A stretch of DNA of 64,000 nt. It comes from Rhizobiaceae bacterium. GTDB taxonomy: Bacteria > Pseudomonadota > Alphaproteobacteria > Rhizobiales > Rhizobiaceae. The DNA lies in the NCBI GenBank assembly GCA_023953905.1, contig JAMLJA010000011.1, positions 62,001-126,000 of the forward strand, written 5' to 3'. The notes beneath the pieces are model-generated. The model was not told the origin of the DNA and made no database searches. It saw only the letters and a list, made by a program, of their open reading frames with translations. A program made the translations under genes and the position numbers. Each line of letters begins with the position of its first letter. The first letter of the stretch is position 1. Of this stretch, positions 9,337 through 17,870 are shown piece by piece.

Positions 9337-10278
9337 TTGTCCCTCAAGATTGCCGTCCAGATGGACCATGTATCGACCGTCAACATTGCCGGCGACACCA
9401 GTTTCGCATTGTCGCTGGAGGCCCAGCGGCGCGGCCACAAGCTGTTCCACTACACGCCGGACCGGCTTTCGCTCAGGGACGGAAAGGTTTTTGCGCGCAT
9501 CGAGGAAATGACCGTACGCGACCAGAAGGGCGATCATGCTACGCTCGGCGAGGAGGTTCGTACCGATCTCTCCGAGATGGACGTCATCCTTCTGAGGCAG
9601 GACCCTCCCTTCGACATGAACTATATCACCACGACGCATATGCTGGAGCGGATTCATCCCAAGACGCTCGTCGTGAACGACCCTGCCTGGGTGCGCAACA
9701 GTCCCGAGAAGATTTTCGTCACCGAGTTTCCGGACTTGATGCCCGAGACATTGATTACCAAGGACCCGCTTGAAGTCGCTGCCTTCCGCAAGGAATTCGG
9801 GGACATCATCATCAAGCCGCTCTACGGCAATGGCGGCGCTGGCGTGTTTCATCTTGGTGATGCAGACCGCAACCTTTCATCGCTTCTGGAAATGTTCGGG
9901 CAGATGTTTCGCGAACCCTTCATCGTGCAGCGCTATCTCAAGGACGTGCGAAAAGGCGACAAGCGTATCATCCTGATCGATGGCGAGCCGGTCGGCGCAA
10001 TCAACCGCGTGCCGGCAGACCTGGAATCAAGGTCGAACATGCATGTCGGCGGTCGCGCGGAGAAAACCGAACTGACAAATCAGGAGCGCGAGATCTGTTC
10101 GCGGATCGGACCATCGCTCAAGCAGCGCGGCTTCGTGCTGGTGGGCATCGATGTGATCGGCGGCTTCATGACCGAGATCAACGTTACGTCGCCAACCGGC
10201 GTACGCGAGGTCAAGCGCTTCGGTGGGGCCGATATTGCGGCTCTGTTTTGGGACGCGATCGAAGCCAAGCGGACCTGA
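9337..10278 (+). CDS. gshB: glutathione synthetase
   Basis: 313-residue prokaryotic glutathione synthetase, joining gamma-glutamylcysteine and glycine with ATP in the cytoplasm. The N-terminal domain has [17 protein letters not shown], then [16 protein letters not shown] and [13 protein letters not shown]. The ATP-grasp part has [15 protein letters not shown], the [15 protein letters not shown] substrate region and [11 protein letters not shown]. The start codon is TTG at 9337, supported by GGAGA six bases upstream. The length is close to E. coli GshB (316 residues). Single gene, divergent from the GT2 operon and convergent with pncA. Confidence 0.96.
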   Translation: MSLKIAVQMDHVSTVNIAGDTSFALSLEAQRRGHKLFHYTPDRLSLRDGKVFARIEEMTVRDQKGDHATLGEEVRTDLSEMDVILLRQDPPFDMNYITTTHMLERIHPKTLVVNDPAWVRNSPEKIFVTEFPDLMPETLITKDPLEVAAFRKEFGDIIIKPLYGNGGAGVFHLGDADRNLSSLLEMFGQMFREPFIVQRYLKDVRKGDKRIILIDGEPVGAINRVPADLESRSNMHVGGRAEKTELTNQEREICSRIGPSLKQRGFVLVGIDVIGGFMTEINVTSPTGVREVKRFGGADIAALFWDAIEAKRT

Positions 10279-10290
10279 AGCCGATCGAAT

Positions 10291-10887
10291 TCAGGCCAGA
10301 GTGACGCCCGCTTCTCGCATCTTGGCGAGCATCGTATCGAGAGATCCGCCGAGATCGATGGCGCGGCAGGCGTCCAGCCTGACAGTCACGTCGAAACCCT
10401 CGGCGCGGGCATCCAGTGCCGAGTAAGCCACGCAGAAGTCGGTCGCGAGACCGGCCATCGTCAGTTTGCTGATACCGCGCTCGCGCAGATAGCCCGCCAG
10501 TCCCGTCGGCGTCGTATGATCGTTTTCACGGAAGGCCGAATAGCTGTCGATGGCATCGCGGAACCCCTTGCGGACGACGAGATTTGCGCGCGTCCAGATC
10601 AGATCCCGATGAAACAGCGCGCCAGCGGTTCCCTGCACGCAATGATCTGGCCACAGGGTCTGGGGGCCATACGGCATCTCAACAGTCGAGAATGCCTCCT
10701 TGCCCGCGTGAGATGACGCGAAACTCGAATGGCCCTGCGGGTGCCAGTCCTGCGTCATTACGACGTTTTCGAAGGCGCTGATGAGTTGATTGACCAGGGG
10801 CACGATCTCGTCTCCGCCCGCCACGGCCAACGCGCCGCCAGGGCAGAAGTCGTTCTGAACATCGATTACGATAAGCGCTTCACTCAT
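10291..10887 (-). CDS. pncA: nicotinamidase / pyrazinamidase
   Basis: 198-residue isochorismatase-fold amidase converting nicotinamide to nicotinate. The catalytic Asp is in VIDVQNDF (residue 9), metal ligands are in TQDWHPQGH, the Lys is in VVRKGFR, and the nucleophilic Cys is in GLATDFCVAYSA (about residue 153). The ATG at 10887 follows GGAGGG. It normally serves NAD salvage. Its place directly before a nicotinate-type molybdenum hydroxylase and a 6-hydroxynicotinate reductase homologue may also link it to nicotinate breakdown, though it lies on the opposite strand. Confidence 0.94.
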   Translation of the reverse strand: MSEALIVIDVQNDFCPGGALAVAGGDEIVPLVNQLISAFENVVMTQDWHPQGHSSFASSHAGKEAFSTVEMPYGPQTLWPDHCVQGTAGALFHRDLIWTRANLVVRKGFRDAIDSYSAFRENDHTTPTGLAGYLRERGISKLTMAGLATDFCVAYSALDARAEGFDVTVRLDACRAIDLGGSLDTMLAKMREAGVTLA

Positions 10888-11003
10888 GGCGTCGGCCCTC
10901 CAATGCTCAATCGACGCGCTCGCGCCTTCAGACCTAAGTCTTCCAAGAAGCGTGGGCCGTCAACCGTGTCATCCGCCCTCGCCCGCGAATTTTCAATCCG
11001 CCT

Positions 11004-11031
11004 TTGACAAGCGCGCGCCGCCTGATAACAT
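11004..11031 (+). promoter_or_regulatory. predicted promoter of the Mo-hydroxylase operon
   Basis: TTGACA at 11004-11009, a 16-base spacer, then TAACAT at 11026-11031. Transcription would start near 11038, so translation must begin downstream of that, which favours the TTG at 11080. Read by eye only. Confidence 0.6.
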
Positions 11032-11043
11032 TTGTACACGAAT
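11030..11043 (+). promoter_or_regulatory. candidate MarR operator, site 1
   Basis: ATTTGTACACGAAT overlaps the -10 box of the Mo-hydroxylase operon. It matches 12 of 14 bases of a near-palindrome at 17775-17788 that lies over the -10 region of the ferredoxin reductase gene. The MarR gene sits between the two targets. Confidence 0.5.
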
Positions 11044-11079
11044 GAATTTTTCATTCGACGCCGGTTCACGGATGGCCTC

Positions 11080-11961
11080 TTGGTCCGCTACGCAAAACCG
11101 CAATCGCTTGATGAAGCTCTCGCGCTGCTGAGCGCGGGAACCTGGACAATTCTGGCCGGTGGCACGGACTTCTACCCCGCCCAGGGCAATCGACCGATCC
11201 GGGAAAACATCCTCGATATCAACGACCTCGCCCAACTGCGCGGCATCGCAATAACCGACACGCATTTTGTCATCGGCGCAGGCACGAGCTGGACGGAGGT
11301 CGCACGTGCCGAATTGCCGCCCGCCTTCACCGCACTGAAGCAGGCCAGCGCCGAAGTCGGCTCCGTGCAGATCCAGAATACGGCCACGCTCGCGGGCAAT
11401 CTCTGCAACGCATCACCGGCCGCGGACGGTGTGCCTGCGCTGCTCATACTCGATGCAGAAGTTGAGTTGCGCTCCATCGGCCAGACGCGGGTTGTGCCAT
11501 TGCAGGATTTCGTGCTGGGCAATCGCAAGACCGCGCGAGAGCCAAACGAACTCGTCACAGCGATCCGCATTCCCAAGGCCTCGGCAAGCGGCTCATCAAG
11601 CTTCTACAAATTGGGCGCGCGCCGCTATCTCGTCATTTCAATCGCCATGACGGCCGTGCGGATCGAGCTGGATCAAGGCGGCAGCATTGCAGATGTCGCG
11701 ATTGCCGTGGGCGCCTGCTCTGCGACGGCGCAGCGCTTGCGTGGGTTGGAAAGCACCCTGCGCGGCCTGCCGGCTCAGGACAATTTCGACGACCACGTCC
11801 AACCCGAGCATTTCGATACGTTGACACCGATCGACGATGTGCGCGGCAGCGCCGACTACCGCCGTGAAGCGGCGCGTGAAATCGTGCTGCGCGCGCTCAA
11901 GGAAGCTGTCGCGTTGCAACTTGATCCCCTGTCCCGACTAGCCAACGGGGTTGCGGCATGA
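11080..11961 (+). CDS. molybdenum hydroxylase FAD-binding subunit
   Basis: 293-residue CoxM/XdhA-type FAD subunit. The FAD-binding sequence TILAGGTDFYP comes near the start, then TLAGNLCNASPAADG, a second FAD contact, and the C-terminal CO dehydrogenase flavoprotein domain with FYKLGARRYLVIS. It passes electrons from the 2Fe-2S clusters of the partner subunit to an acceptor. I choose TTG 11080 (MVRYAKPQSLDEA), which matches the family start; an open TTG at 11032 falls inside the predicted -10/operator. The stop overlaps the ATG of the next gene by 4 bases. Confidence 0.88.
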   Translation: MVRYAKPQSLDEALALLSAGTWTILAGGTDFYPAQGNRPIRENILDINDLAQLRGIAITDTHFVIGAGTSWTEVARAELPPAFTALKQASAEVGSVQIQNTATLAGNLCNASPAADGVPALLILDAEVELRSIGQTRVVPLQDFVLGNRKTAREPNELVTAIRIPKASASGSSSFYKLGARRYLVISIAMTAVRIELDQGGSIADVAIAVGACSATAQRLRGLESTLRGLPAQDNFDDHVQPEHFDTLTPIDDVRGSADYRREAAREIVLRALKEAVALQLDPLSRLANGVAA

Positions 11962-14708
11962 CGTTTTCGCCAGGCTCGATAGCCTTCAACCTGAACGGCG
12001 CCCCCGTCACCGCTGACGCCTCACCAACACAACGTCTTTCGTCCCTGCTTCGAGAAGAGCTCATGGTGCGCGGCACGAAAGTCGGCTGCGACGCCGGCGA
12101 TTGCGGCGCGTGTACCGTCCTGCTTGACGGGGAGCCGGTATGCGCCTGTCTCGTTCCGGCAATTCGGGTCGCGGGCCGGGATGTGCAAACAGTGGAAGGT
12201 CTGGCGAATGGCGCGCTTTCCGCGCTGCAGGCTGCATTCCTCGATCATGGCGCGGCGCAATGCGGGATCTGTACGCCAGGCTTCCTCGTGGCAGCCACCG
12301 CCCTGCTCGAACGCAATCCCAAACCTTCGCGCGCGCAGGTGCGCGACGGACTGGGTGGCGTGCTTTGCCGTTGCACCGGCTATCGGAAGATAGAGGACGC
12401 CGTGATGTCCGTGGCGCACGGACTTCCCGCGAGCCCGACCAATATCGCGCCCGCCTCCGGCAAGGCGATTGGCGCACGAGTCCCGAGACTTGACGGCATG
12501 CCCAAGGTCGATGGCCGCGAATCCTTCGGCGCGGACGGCTTTCCCGCCGACGCGCTGGCCGTCGCCGTGATCCGCTCGCCCTATCATCACGCCACATTCG
12601 AGCTTGGCGACGTGGATGGCTTTCGGTCGGCTAATCCTGGAATTGTCGCCATATTCACCGCCTCCGACATTCCCGGCCGCAACCTTTTCGGTACGATCCC
12701 GCAATTCGTCGATCAACCGGCTCTGGCGCAAAGCGAGACGCGATTTCGCGGGGAGGCGGTGGCGATAATCGCGGGAGAACGCGCCGCCATCATCGATCTC
12801 GACCTCAGCGCATTTCCCGTAACGTGGCACGAAAAGCCATCGGCGCTCGACCCTGTTCAAGCCGAAGCCAGCGGCGCTCCGCTCGTGCATGCGGACCGCA
12901 AGAACAATCTGCTTATCGCGGGATTTGTCGAACATGGCGATGCGGACGCCGCCATTGCCGGCTCGGCCCATGTCGCGACAGCGACCATAGAGACGTCCTA
13001 TGTCGAGCACGCCTATATAGAACCGGAAGCCGGATGGGCCGCGATGGACGGCGATACGCTGGTCATCCATGCCTGCACGCAGGCGCCTTTCATGGATCGC
13101 GACGATCTCGCGCCCGTGCTGGGATTGGCACCCGAAAAGGTGCGTATCGTGCCGACGGCGACCGGCGGCGGTTTTGGATCGAAGCTCGATCTGTCGGTGC
13201 AACCACTTATCGGTCTGGTTGCGCTGAAGACAGGGCGCGCGGCCTCGCTTGCCTATACCCGCTCGGAATCGATGATGTCGACGACCAAGCGCCATCCCGC
13301 AAAAATGCGCGCCAGTATCGGCTGCGACGCGGACGGGCGCGTGACGGGCATGGTGTTTGATGGCGCCTTCAATACCGGTGCCTATTCCAGCTTCGGGCCG
13401 ACCGTCGCAAACCGCGTGCCGGTCCACGCGTCAGGCCCATATCTCGTGCCGCACTATCGCGCGACCGCGCGTGCGGTCCATACGAACGGACCCAATTCCG
13501 GAGCGTTTCGTGGGTTCGGCGTGCCCCAATGCACCATTATTCAGGAAGCGCTCTATGACGATCTCGCTGACAGGATCGGCATCGACCGGCTCGATTTCCG
13601 CATCAGGAATGCGCTGCGCGACGGCGACCGGACAGTAACCGGACAGAAACTCGAAAGTGGCGTCGGCATCACCGCTTGTCTCGAAGCGCTCACGCCGCAT
13701 TGGGTTCGCGCCAACTCCGACGCGATCGCTTTCAACGCAACTGACGGCCATTTACGGCGCGGTGTAGGCATCGCGTCATGCTGGTATGGCTGTGGCAACA
13801 CATCGGTCGCCAACCCGTCAACCATCAAGATTGGTATTTCGCCGGATGGCAGGGTGATGCTGCATCAGGGCGCCGTGGATATCGGGCAGGGATCGAACAC
13901 GGTGATCGCCCAGATCGCGGCCGATTCGCTTGGCCTGCCACTGGACACCATCGAACTGGTGAGTGCCGACACGTCGATCACGCCGGATGCCGGCAAGACC
14001 TCTGCCTCGCGCCAGACCTACATCACCGGCAAAGCCGCCGAGAAATCCGCGCGATCGCTGCGCGAGCAGATACTGCGCGTGGCCAATGTGTCAGGCGATG
14101 CAATTCTCGACATTCAGGGCAGTCAGCTCGTCCTGCGGGAAGGGTCCGCAAGCCGCATGCTGGAGCTTTCGTCTCTGCCCGCGGATGCTGACGGCTATGT
14201 GTTTGGAGCCCAGGAAAGCTACGATCCGCCGACCGAACCTCTTGATGCAAAGGGTCAGGGCAAGCCCTATGCGGTCTATGGCTATGGCGCGCAGATCGCG
14301 GAGCTTGAAGTGGACATGAAGCTCGGCACGATCAGGCTGGTGAAAATCACCGCGGCGCATGATGTCGGGCGCGCAATCAATCCGCTTCTGGTAGAAGGAC
14401 AGATCGAAGGCGGCATCGCGCAGGGTATCGGGCTGGCGCTGATGGAGGAGTACATTCCCGGTCGCACCGAGAACCTGCACGACTATCTCATTCCCACGAT
14501 CGGAGACGTGCCGCCTATCGAGAGCATTCTCGTCGAAGTCGCCGACCCAGAGGGTCCGGCAGGCGCGAAGGGGCTCGGCGAACACGTCCTGATCCCTACC
14601 GCACCGGCAATTTTGAACGCCATTCGTCATGCAACCGGCATCGACATCCGCAAGGTGCCCGCAACGCCGAGCCGCGTGCTGACAGCCATCAAGGAGGCAC
14701 GCACGTGA
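11958..14708 (+). CDS. fused 2Fe-2S / molybdopterin hydroxylase subunit
   Basis: 916 residues. The first ~155 form the two-cluster ferredoxin domain: GCDAGDCGACTVLLDG (plant-type cluster) and QCGICTPGF plus LCRCTGYRKIED (second cluster). From about 170 on is the xanthine-oxidase-family Mo domain: GGGFGSKLD, GAFRGFGVPQC, EGGIAQGIGL and the catalytic-Glu region AKGLGEHVLIP near the C-terminus. It hydroxylates an aromatic N-heterocycle or aldehyde with water. In the classic XDH layout the 2Fe-2S part joins the FAD part; here it is fused to the Mo part. The neighbouring 6-hydroxynicotinate reductase suggests nicotinate or a similar ring as substrate, by inference. Confidence 0.9.
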   Translation: MTFSPGSIAFNLNGAPVTADASPTQRLSSLLREELMVRGTKVGCDAGDCGACTVLLDGEPVCACLVPAIRVAGRDVQTVEGLANGALSALQAAFLDHGAAQCGICTPGFLVAATALLERNPKPSRAQVRDGLGGVLCRCTGYRKIEDAVMSVAHGLPASPTNIAPASGKAIGARVPRLDGMPKVDGRESFGADGFPADALAVAVIRSPYHHATFELGDVDGFRSANPGIVAIFTASDIPGRNLFGTIPQFVDQPALAQSETRFRGEAVAIIAGERAAIIDLDLSAFPVTWHEKPSALDPVQAEASGAPLVHADRKNNLLIAGFVEHGDADAAIAGSAHVATATIETSYVEHAYIEPEAGWAAMDGDTLVIHACTQAPFMDRDDLAPVLGLAPEKVRIVPTATGGGFGSKLDLSVQPLIGLVALKTGRAASLAYTRSESMMSTTKRHPAKMRASIGCDADGRVTGMVFDGAFNTGAYSSFGPTVANRVPVHASGPYLVPHYRATARAVHTNGPNSGAFRGFGVPQCTIIQEALYDDLADRIGIDRLDFRIRNALRDGDRTVTGQKLESGVGITACLEALTPHWVRANSDAIAFNATDGHLRRGVGIASCWYGCGNTSVANPSTIKIGISPDGRVMLHQGAVDIGQGSNTVIAQIAADSLGLPLDTIELVSADTSITPDAGKTSASRQTYITGKAAEKSARSLREQILRVANVSGDAILDIQGSQLVLREGSASRMLELSSLPADADGYVFGAQESYDPPTEPLDAKGQGKPYAVYGYGAQIAELEVDMKLGTIRLVKITAAHDVGRAINPLLVEGQIEGGIAQGIGLALMEEYIPGRTENLHDYLIPTIGDVPPIESILVEVADPEGPAGAKGLGEHVLIPTAPAILNAIRHATGIDIRKVPATPSRVLTAIKEART

Positions 14709-16225
14709 ACGACCTCGCCGAGCGTTTCGAAACTCATGATCCAGGCGCCAAGAAGGTGGCAGAAAAGATCCGCTGCGATGCGTGCCCCGTCATGTGCTAT
14801 ATCGCCGACGGCAGGACTGGCGCCTGCGACCGCTATGCCAATGTGTCGGGCAGGATCGTGCGCACGGAACCGATGCGTCTTCTCGATCATGCATCACCCA
14901 GGAACGGTGACGTCGTGCCGTTCGACCCGGACGCGCCCTGGGATGGGTCGCTTGTCCGACAACCCTTCGTGACAGCGATCGGGTCAGGTACGACATATCC
15001 CGACTACAAGCCCGCGCCTTTCATCGTCAGCCAGGAAGTGGAAGGCGTCGATCTCGTCACGGTGGTGACGGAGGGCATCTTCTCCTATTGCGGGGTGAAG
15101 ATCAAAATCGATACCGACCGCCATCTCGGCGACGAGACGGCGGTCGTGCGCGCGCAAGGCGAGCCGGTGGGCCATGTCACGACGGGCGAGTATGGCTCTC
15201 AGATGCTGTCGCTCGGCGGCGTGCACCATCTAACGGGCGGCTCGAAGGCAGAGGGCCGCGTCACCTGCGAGACCTTGCTTTCGCTGTGCAACAAGAGGCC
15301 GGTCGAACTGACGATCGACAATGGCGCCACAATTGTCGTGGAGGCAGGCAAGGCGCCGGTAATCGACGGCAAGCTGGAAAGCCGCATGCGCGTCGGATGT
15401 GGTTCCGCCACGATCGGCATGTTCGCATCACAATGGCGCGGGCTCGTTGACGAGGTTGTGGTCGTGGATGACCACATTACCGGCGTCGTTTCCGAGCATC
15501 AGGCGGGCAAGGTGCTGGACTGGGAAGATACCGGGATCAAGGTCGTTGGACGCCGTTCGACGCCCGGGCGATATTTCAAGGTTGCTGAACCGGGTCTGGG
15601 ATGGGGCGGTACCAATATTGAGGACCCGCTGACGATCCTGGCACCTTGGAACGAAAAGAAGGGCGCGCGACCGGGGCTTTCGCTTCTGATGGTGTCCACG
15701 ACGGGCGAGCAATTCGCCTATTACGAGCTTGACGATGCGCTCATGCCTGTCGCGAAGCCATTTCCTGATCGGCTCAGGCGATCGGTCGAACTGATCGAGG
15801 AAAACTGCGAGCCGGCTCTTTGTACCGTTCTTTTCATCGGCGGCGCGGGCGGATCGCTGCGTGCCGGGGTGGTGGACAATCCGGTCAATCTGACACGATC
15901 GGTGCAGGGTCTGCGCACCTATGTCACTGTCGGCGGCGCGCCCGTTTATGTGTGGCCGGGCGGCGGAATCACCCTGATGGTGGATGTCACGCGCGTGCCC
16001 GACAATTCCTTCGGCTATGTGCCGACACCCGCGCTGGTCGCACCGATCGAGTTCACGTTGCGGCGCGACGACTATGAGAAGCTCGGCGGGCATATGTCGG
16101 AAATTCGCAGCGTCGAGGATGTGCTCGCCCATGGCGGGGAATATTTCAACGATCGCCGTATCGAAGTCCCGCCGCGCGGCAATGACTGGCCTTTGCGCGC
16201 ACAGCTCAGGCGCGAGATCCGCTAG
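14705..16225 (+). CDS. 6-hydroxynicotinate reductase-like Fe-S protein
   Basis: 506 residues. The N-terminus holds four cysteines in the pattern Cx2Cx3Cx9C (starting KIRCDACPVMC, about residues 21-41), fit for a 4Fe-4S cluster. The rest matches the family annotated as 6-hydroxynicotinate reductase (Hnr). Eubacterium barkeri Hnr reduces 6-hydroxynicotinate to 6-oxo-1,4,5,6-tetrahydronicotinate with reduced ferredoxin. The ATG overlaps the Mo-subunit stop by 4 bases, so hydroxylation and ring reduction are probably consecutive steps. Substrate identity in this organism is not proven by sequence. No ring-opening hydrolase is seen nearby. Confidence 0.75.
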   Translation: MNDLAERFETHDPGAKKVAEKIRCDACPVMCYIADGRTGACDRYANVSGRIVRTEPMRLLDHASPRNGDVVPFDPDAPWDGSLVRQPFVTAIGSGTTYPDYKPAPFIVSQEVEGVDLVTVVTEGIFSYCGVKIKIDTDRHLGDETAVVRAQGEPVGHVTTGEYGSQMLSLGGVHHLTGGSKAEGRVTCETLLSLCNKRPVELTIDNGATIVVEAGKAPVIDGKLESRMRVGCGSATIGMFASQWRGLVDEVVVVDDHITGVVSEHQAGKVLDWEDTGIKVVGRRSTPGRYFKVAEPGLGWGGTNIEDPLTILAPWNEKKGARPGLSLLMVSTTGEQFAYYELDDALMPVAKPFPDRLRRSVELIEENCEPALCTVLFIGGAGGSLRAGVVDNPVNLTRSVQGLRTYVTVGGAPVYVWPGGGITLMVDVTRVPDNSFGYVPTPALVAPIEFTLRRDDYEKLGGHMSEIRSVEDVLAHGGEYFNDRRIEVPPRGNDWPLRAQLRREIR

Positions 16226-17193
16226 TGACCTCTCCGCAGATTTCCTGGCTGCCGGACGGGCGGCGCCTGCACATGAATCATGGTCCGATCGACCTCATCG
16301 TCGAGGCGTGGGGCGACGTGCCAGAGGTCCACGCCGCTTACCGACAGGCTGCGGGTCGATTTCAGAGCATTCTGAATGAACTGGTCCGGGAACTGCCGGA
16401 GCTTCGGCTGCCCGCGACCGGCGAAGCCAGGACATTTGCGAGCTCGACAGCGCAGCGCATGGAAAGCGCGACCTCGGCTCTCGTCGCCCGAAATCGTGGG
16501 CTCTTTCTGACGCCGATGGCGGCGGTTGCGGGGGCTGTCGCCGACGAAATCCTCGAAGCCATGACGGCCGACCGGCTCCTTGCGAAGGCCTATGTCAACA
16601 ATGGCGGAGACATAGCGAGCCACCTTGGCCCGGACGCGGAATTGAAGGCCGCCATTGCCGGCACGATGAACGGAATTGCGGATACCGCAACTCTGCGTTT
16701 CGACGCTCCGGTCCGCGCCATCGCGACAAGCGGATGGCGCGGTCGCAGCTTTTCGCTCGGCATCGCAGATGCCGTCACCGTGCTTGCCGCGACAGCCGCA
16801 AAAGCCGACGCTGCGGCGACCGTCATCGCCAATGCAGTCGATTTGCCCGGACATCCGTCGGTTGTTCGCAGACGAGCTTGCGACCTCGCGCCAGACACCG
16901 ATCTCGGGGATCGTCTCGTGACCACCCAAGTCAGAAAGCTTTCGCCACGCGAAACAGCAAGTGCGCTGGAGGCCGGCGCGCAATGCGCCGAGCGTTTGCG
17001 CGCAGCGGGACTGATCGAGGACGCCGCGCTGTTCCTCGGGGATCAGGCTCGTTCAATCGGAGTGCTTGCCGGAACAGTCCTTACCGACAAACGGTTTCAT
17101 CATACGCCAAAGCTTGCTGCTAGTCGGCAAGGATCAAGTGCTGTCCCGAACGAACACACATATGACGGCAGAATTCAGGGAGTTCCTGCATGA
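16225..17193 (+). CDS. UPF0280 family protein (ApbE-like fold)
   Basis: 322 residues starting at GTG 16225, sharing one base with the preceding TAG stop. Recognisable UPF0280 features are LPDGRRLHMNHGPIDL at the start, the glycine-rich VNNGGDIASHL (about residues 117-127) and SGWRGRSFSLGIADAVTV. The fold family is related to the flavin transferase ApbE. Biochemical function is unknown; the repeated company of 6-hydroxynicotinate reductase genes suggests maturation or a step of the same pathway. Its stop overlaps the marR start by 4 bases. Confidence 0.8.
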   Translation: MTSPQISWLPDGRRLHMNHGPIDLIVEAWGDVPEVHAAYRQAAGRFQSILNELVRELPELRLPATGEARTFASSTAQRMESATSALVARNRGLFLTPMAAVAGAVADEILEAMTADRLLAKAYVNNGGDIASHLGPDAELKAAIAGTMNGIADTATLRFDAPVRAIATSGWRGRSFSLGIADAVTVLAATAAKADAAATVIANAVDLPGHPSVVRRRACDLAPDTDLGDRLVTTQVRKLSPRETASALEAGAQCAERLRAAGLIEDAALFLGDQARSIGVLAGTVLTDKRFHHTPKLAASRQGSSAVPNEHTYDGRIQGVPA

Positions 17194-17660
17194 CTGACAC
17201 CGATCCTCTGCTGAAGATGCTCGACGCCGAGCCATCGGAGGACGACGCCGAACCGGGGTATCTCCTGCAGGAGCAAGCGGGATTTCTGCTGCGACAGGCA
17301 CAGCAACGCCATGTCGCGATCTTCACATCGTTGATCGGAGAATTAACGCCCCCTCAGTTTGCTGCACTCGCAAAACTGGCCGAGGTCGGGGATACGTCTC
17401 AGAACCAGCTCGGAACATTGATCGCGATGGACGCGGCAACGATCAAAGGCGTCATCGACCGGCTGAAGGCACGCGGACTGGTTGCCGTCGCCAAGGATGA
17501 GGGCGACAAGCGGCGTCTGATGGTTCGCCTTACGGGCGAGGGTCGCACGGCGCTCGCCGGATTACTGCCGCGGGCTCGGCAGATCAGTCAGGAAACCCTG
17601 GCACCGCTGACCGACAAGGAAGCGCAACAGTTCATCCGACTTCTGGCCCGGATCTGCTGA
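17190..17660 (+). CDS. MarR family transcriptional regulator
   Basis: 156-residue MarR-type winged-helix regulator. It has an N-terminal dimerisation helix, then LTPPQFAALAKLAEVG, the recognition region IAMDAATIKGVIDRLKARGLV, the wing DEGDKRRLMVRLT and a C-terminal helix. The last gene of the Mo-hydroxylase operon, overlapping the UPF0280 stop by 4 bases, so it is co-transcribed with what it probably controls. The likely ligand is a pathway aromatic. Candidate operators are at 11030-11043 and 17775-17788. Confidence 0.9.
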   Translation: MTDTDPLLKMLDAEPSEDDAEPGYLLQEQAGFLLRQAQQRHVAIFTSLIGELTPPQFAALAKLAEVGDTSQNQLGTLIAMDAATIKGVIDRLKARGLVAVAKDEGDKRRLMVRLTGEGRTALAGLLPRARQISQETLAPLTDKEAQQFIRLLARIC

Positions 17661-17710
17661 GCAAACACAGCACGGGGTGAAATTTGCGCGAATGGTCACC
17701 TGGGGATGAT

Positions 17711-17729
17711 GCCCGACCTGCGTCAAGAT
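17711..17729. repeat. 19-base intergenic repeat, copy 1
   Basis: GCCCGACCTGCGTCAAGAT occurs here and identically at 38028-38046, both between genes. The core GAC-N4-GTC is palindromic and resembles an FNR/FixK-type box (TTGAC-N4-GTCAA) with one TT changed to CC. Here it lies about 30 bases upstream of the predicted -35 of the ferredoxin reductase gene. Confidence 0.5.
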
Positions 17730-17760
17730 CGACAATGGAATGGCTTTTCCTCGCTGCCGA

Positions 17761-17790
17761 TTGACCCTAAATTCATTTGTATACTAATAA
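17761..17790 (+). promoter_or_regulatory. predicted promoter of the ferredoxin reductase gene
   Basis: TTGACC at 17761-17766, an 18-base spacer, then TAATAA at 17785-17790. The AT-rich stretch stands out in GC-rich surroundings. The candidate MarR site overlaps the -10 box. Assigned by eye. Confidence 0.5.
17775..17788 (+). promoter_or_regulatory. candidate MarR operator, site 2
   Basis: ATTTGTATACTAAT is a 14-base palindrome with one mismatched pair, centred on GTATAC, over the predicted -10 of the ferredoxin reductase gene. Twelve of 14 bases match site 1 at 11030-11043. Confidence 0.5.
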
Positions 17791-17870
17791 AGATCGAGGT
17801 CAGATCGCGCGTATTGCGATCGCTTTCAACGAGACCGAAACGGCACGTCTCCGCAACAAAGGTCGGTAAG

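Noticed and set aside
12021..13427. Antisense reading frame of over 460 codons opposite the Mo subunit
   Set aside because: The forward protein has all expected cofactor motifs; the antisense one has none.
11080..14708. Naming the Mo-hydroxylase genes as xanthine dehydrogenase
   Set aside because: The domain fusion and the neighbouring 6-hydroxynicotinate reductase do not fit purine catabolism, and no uricase or allantoin genes are near.
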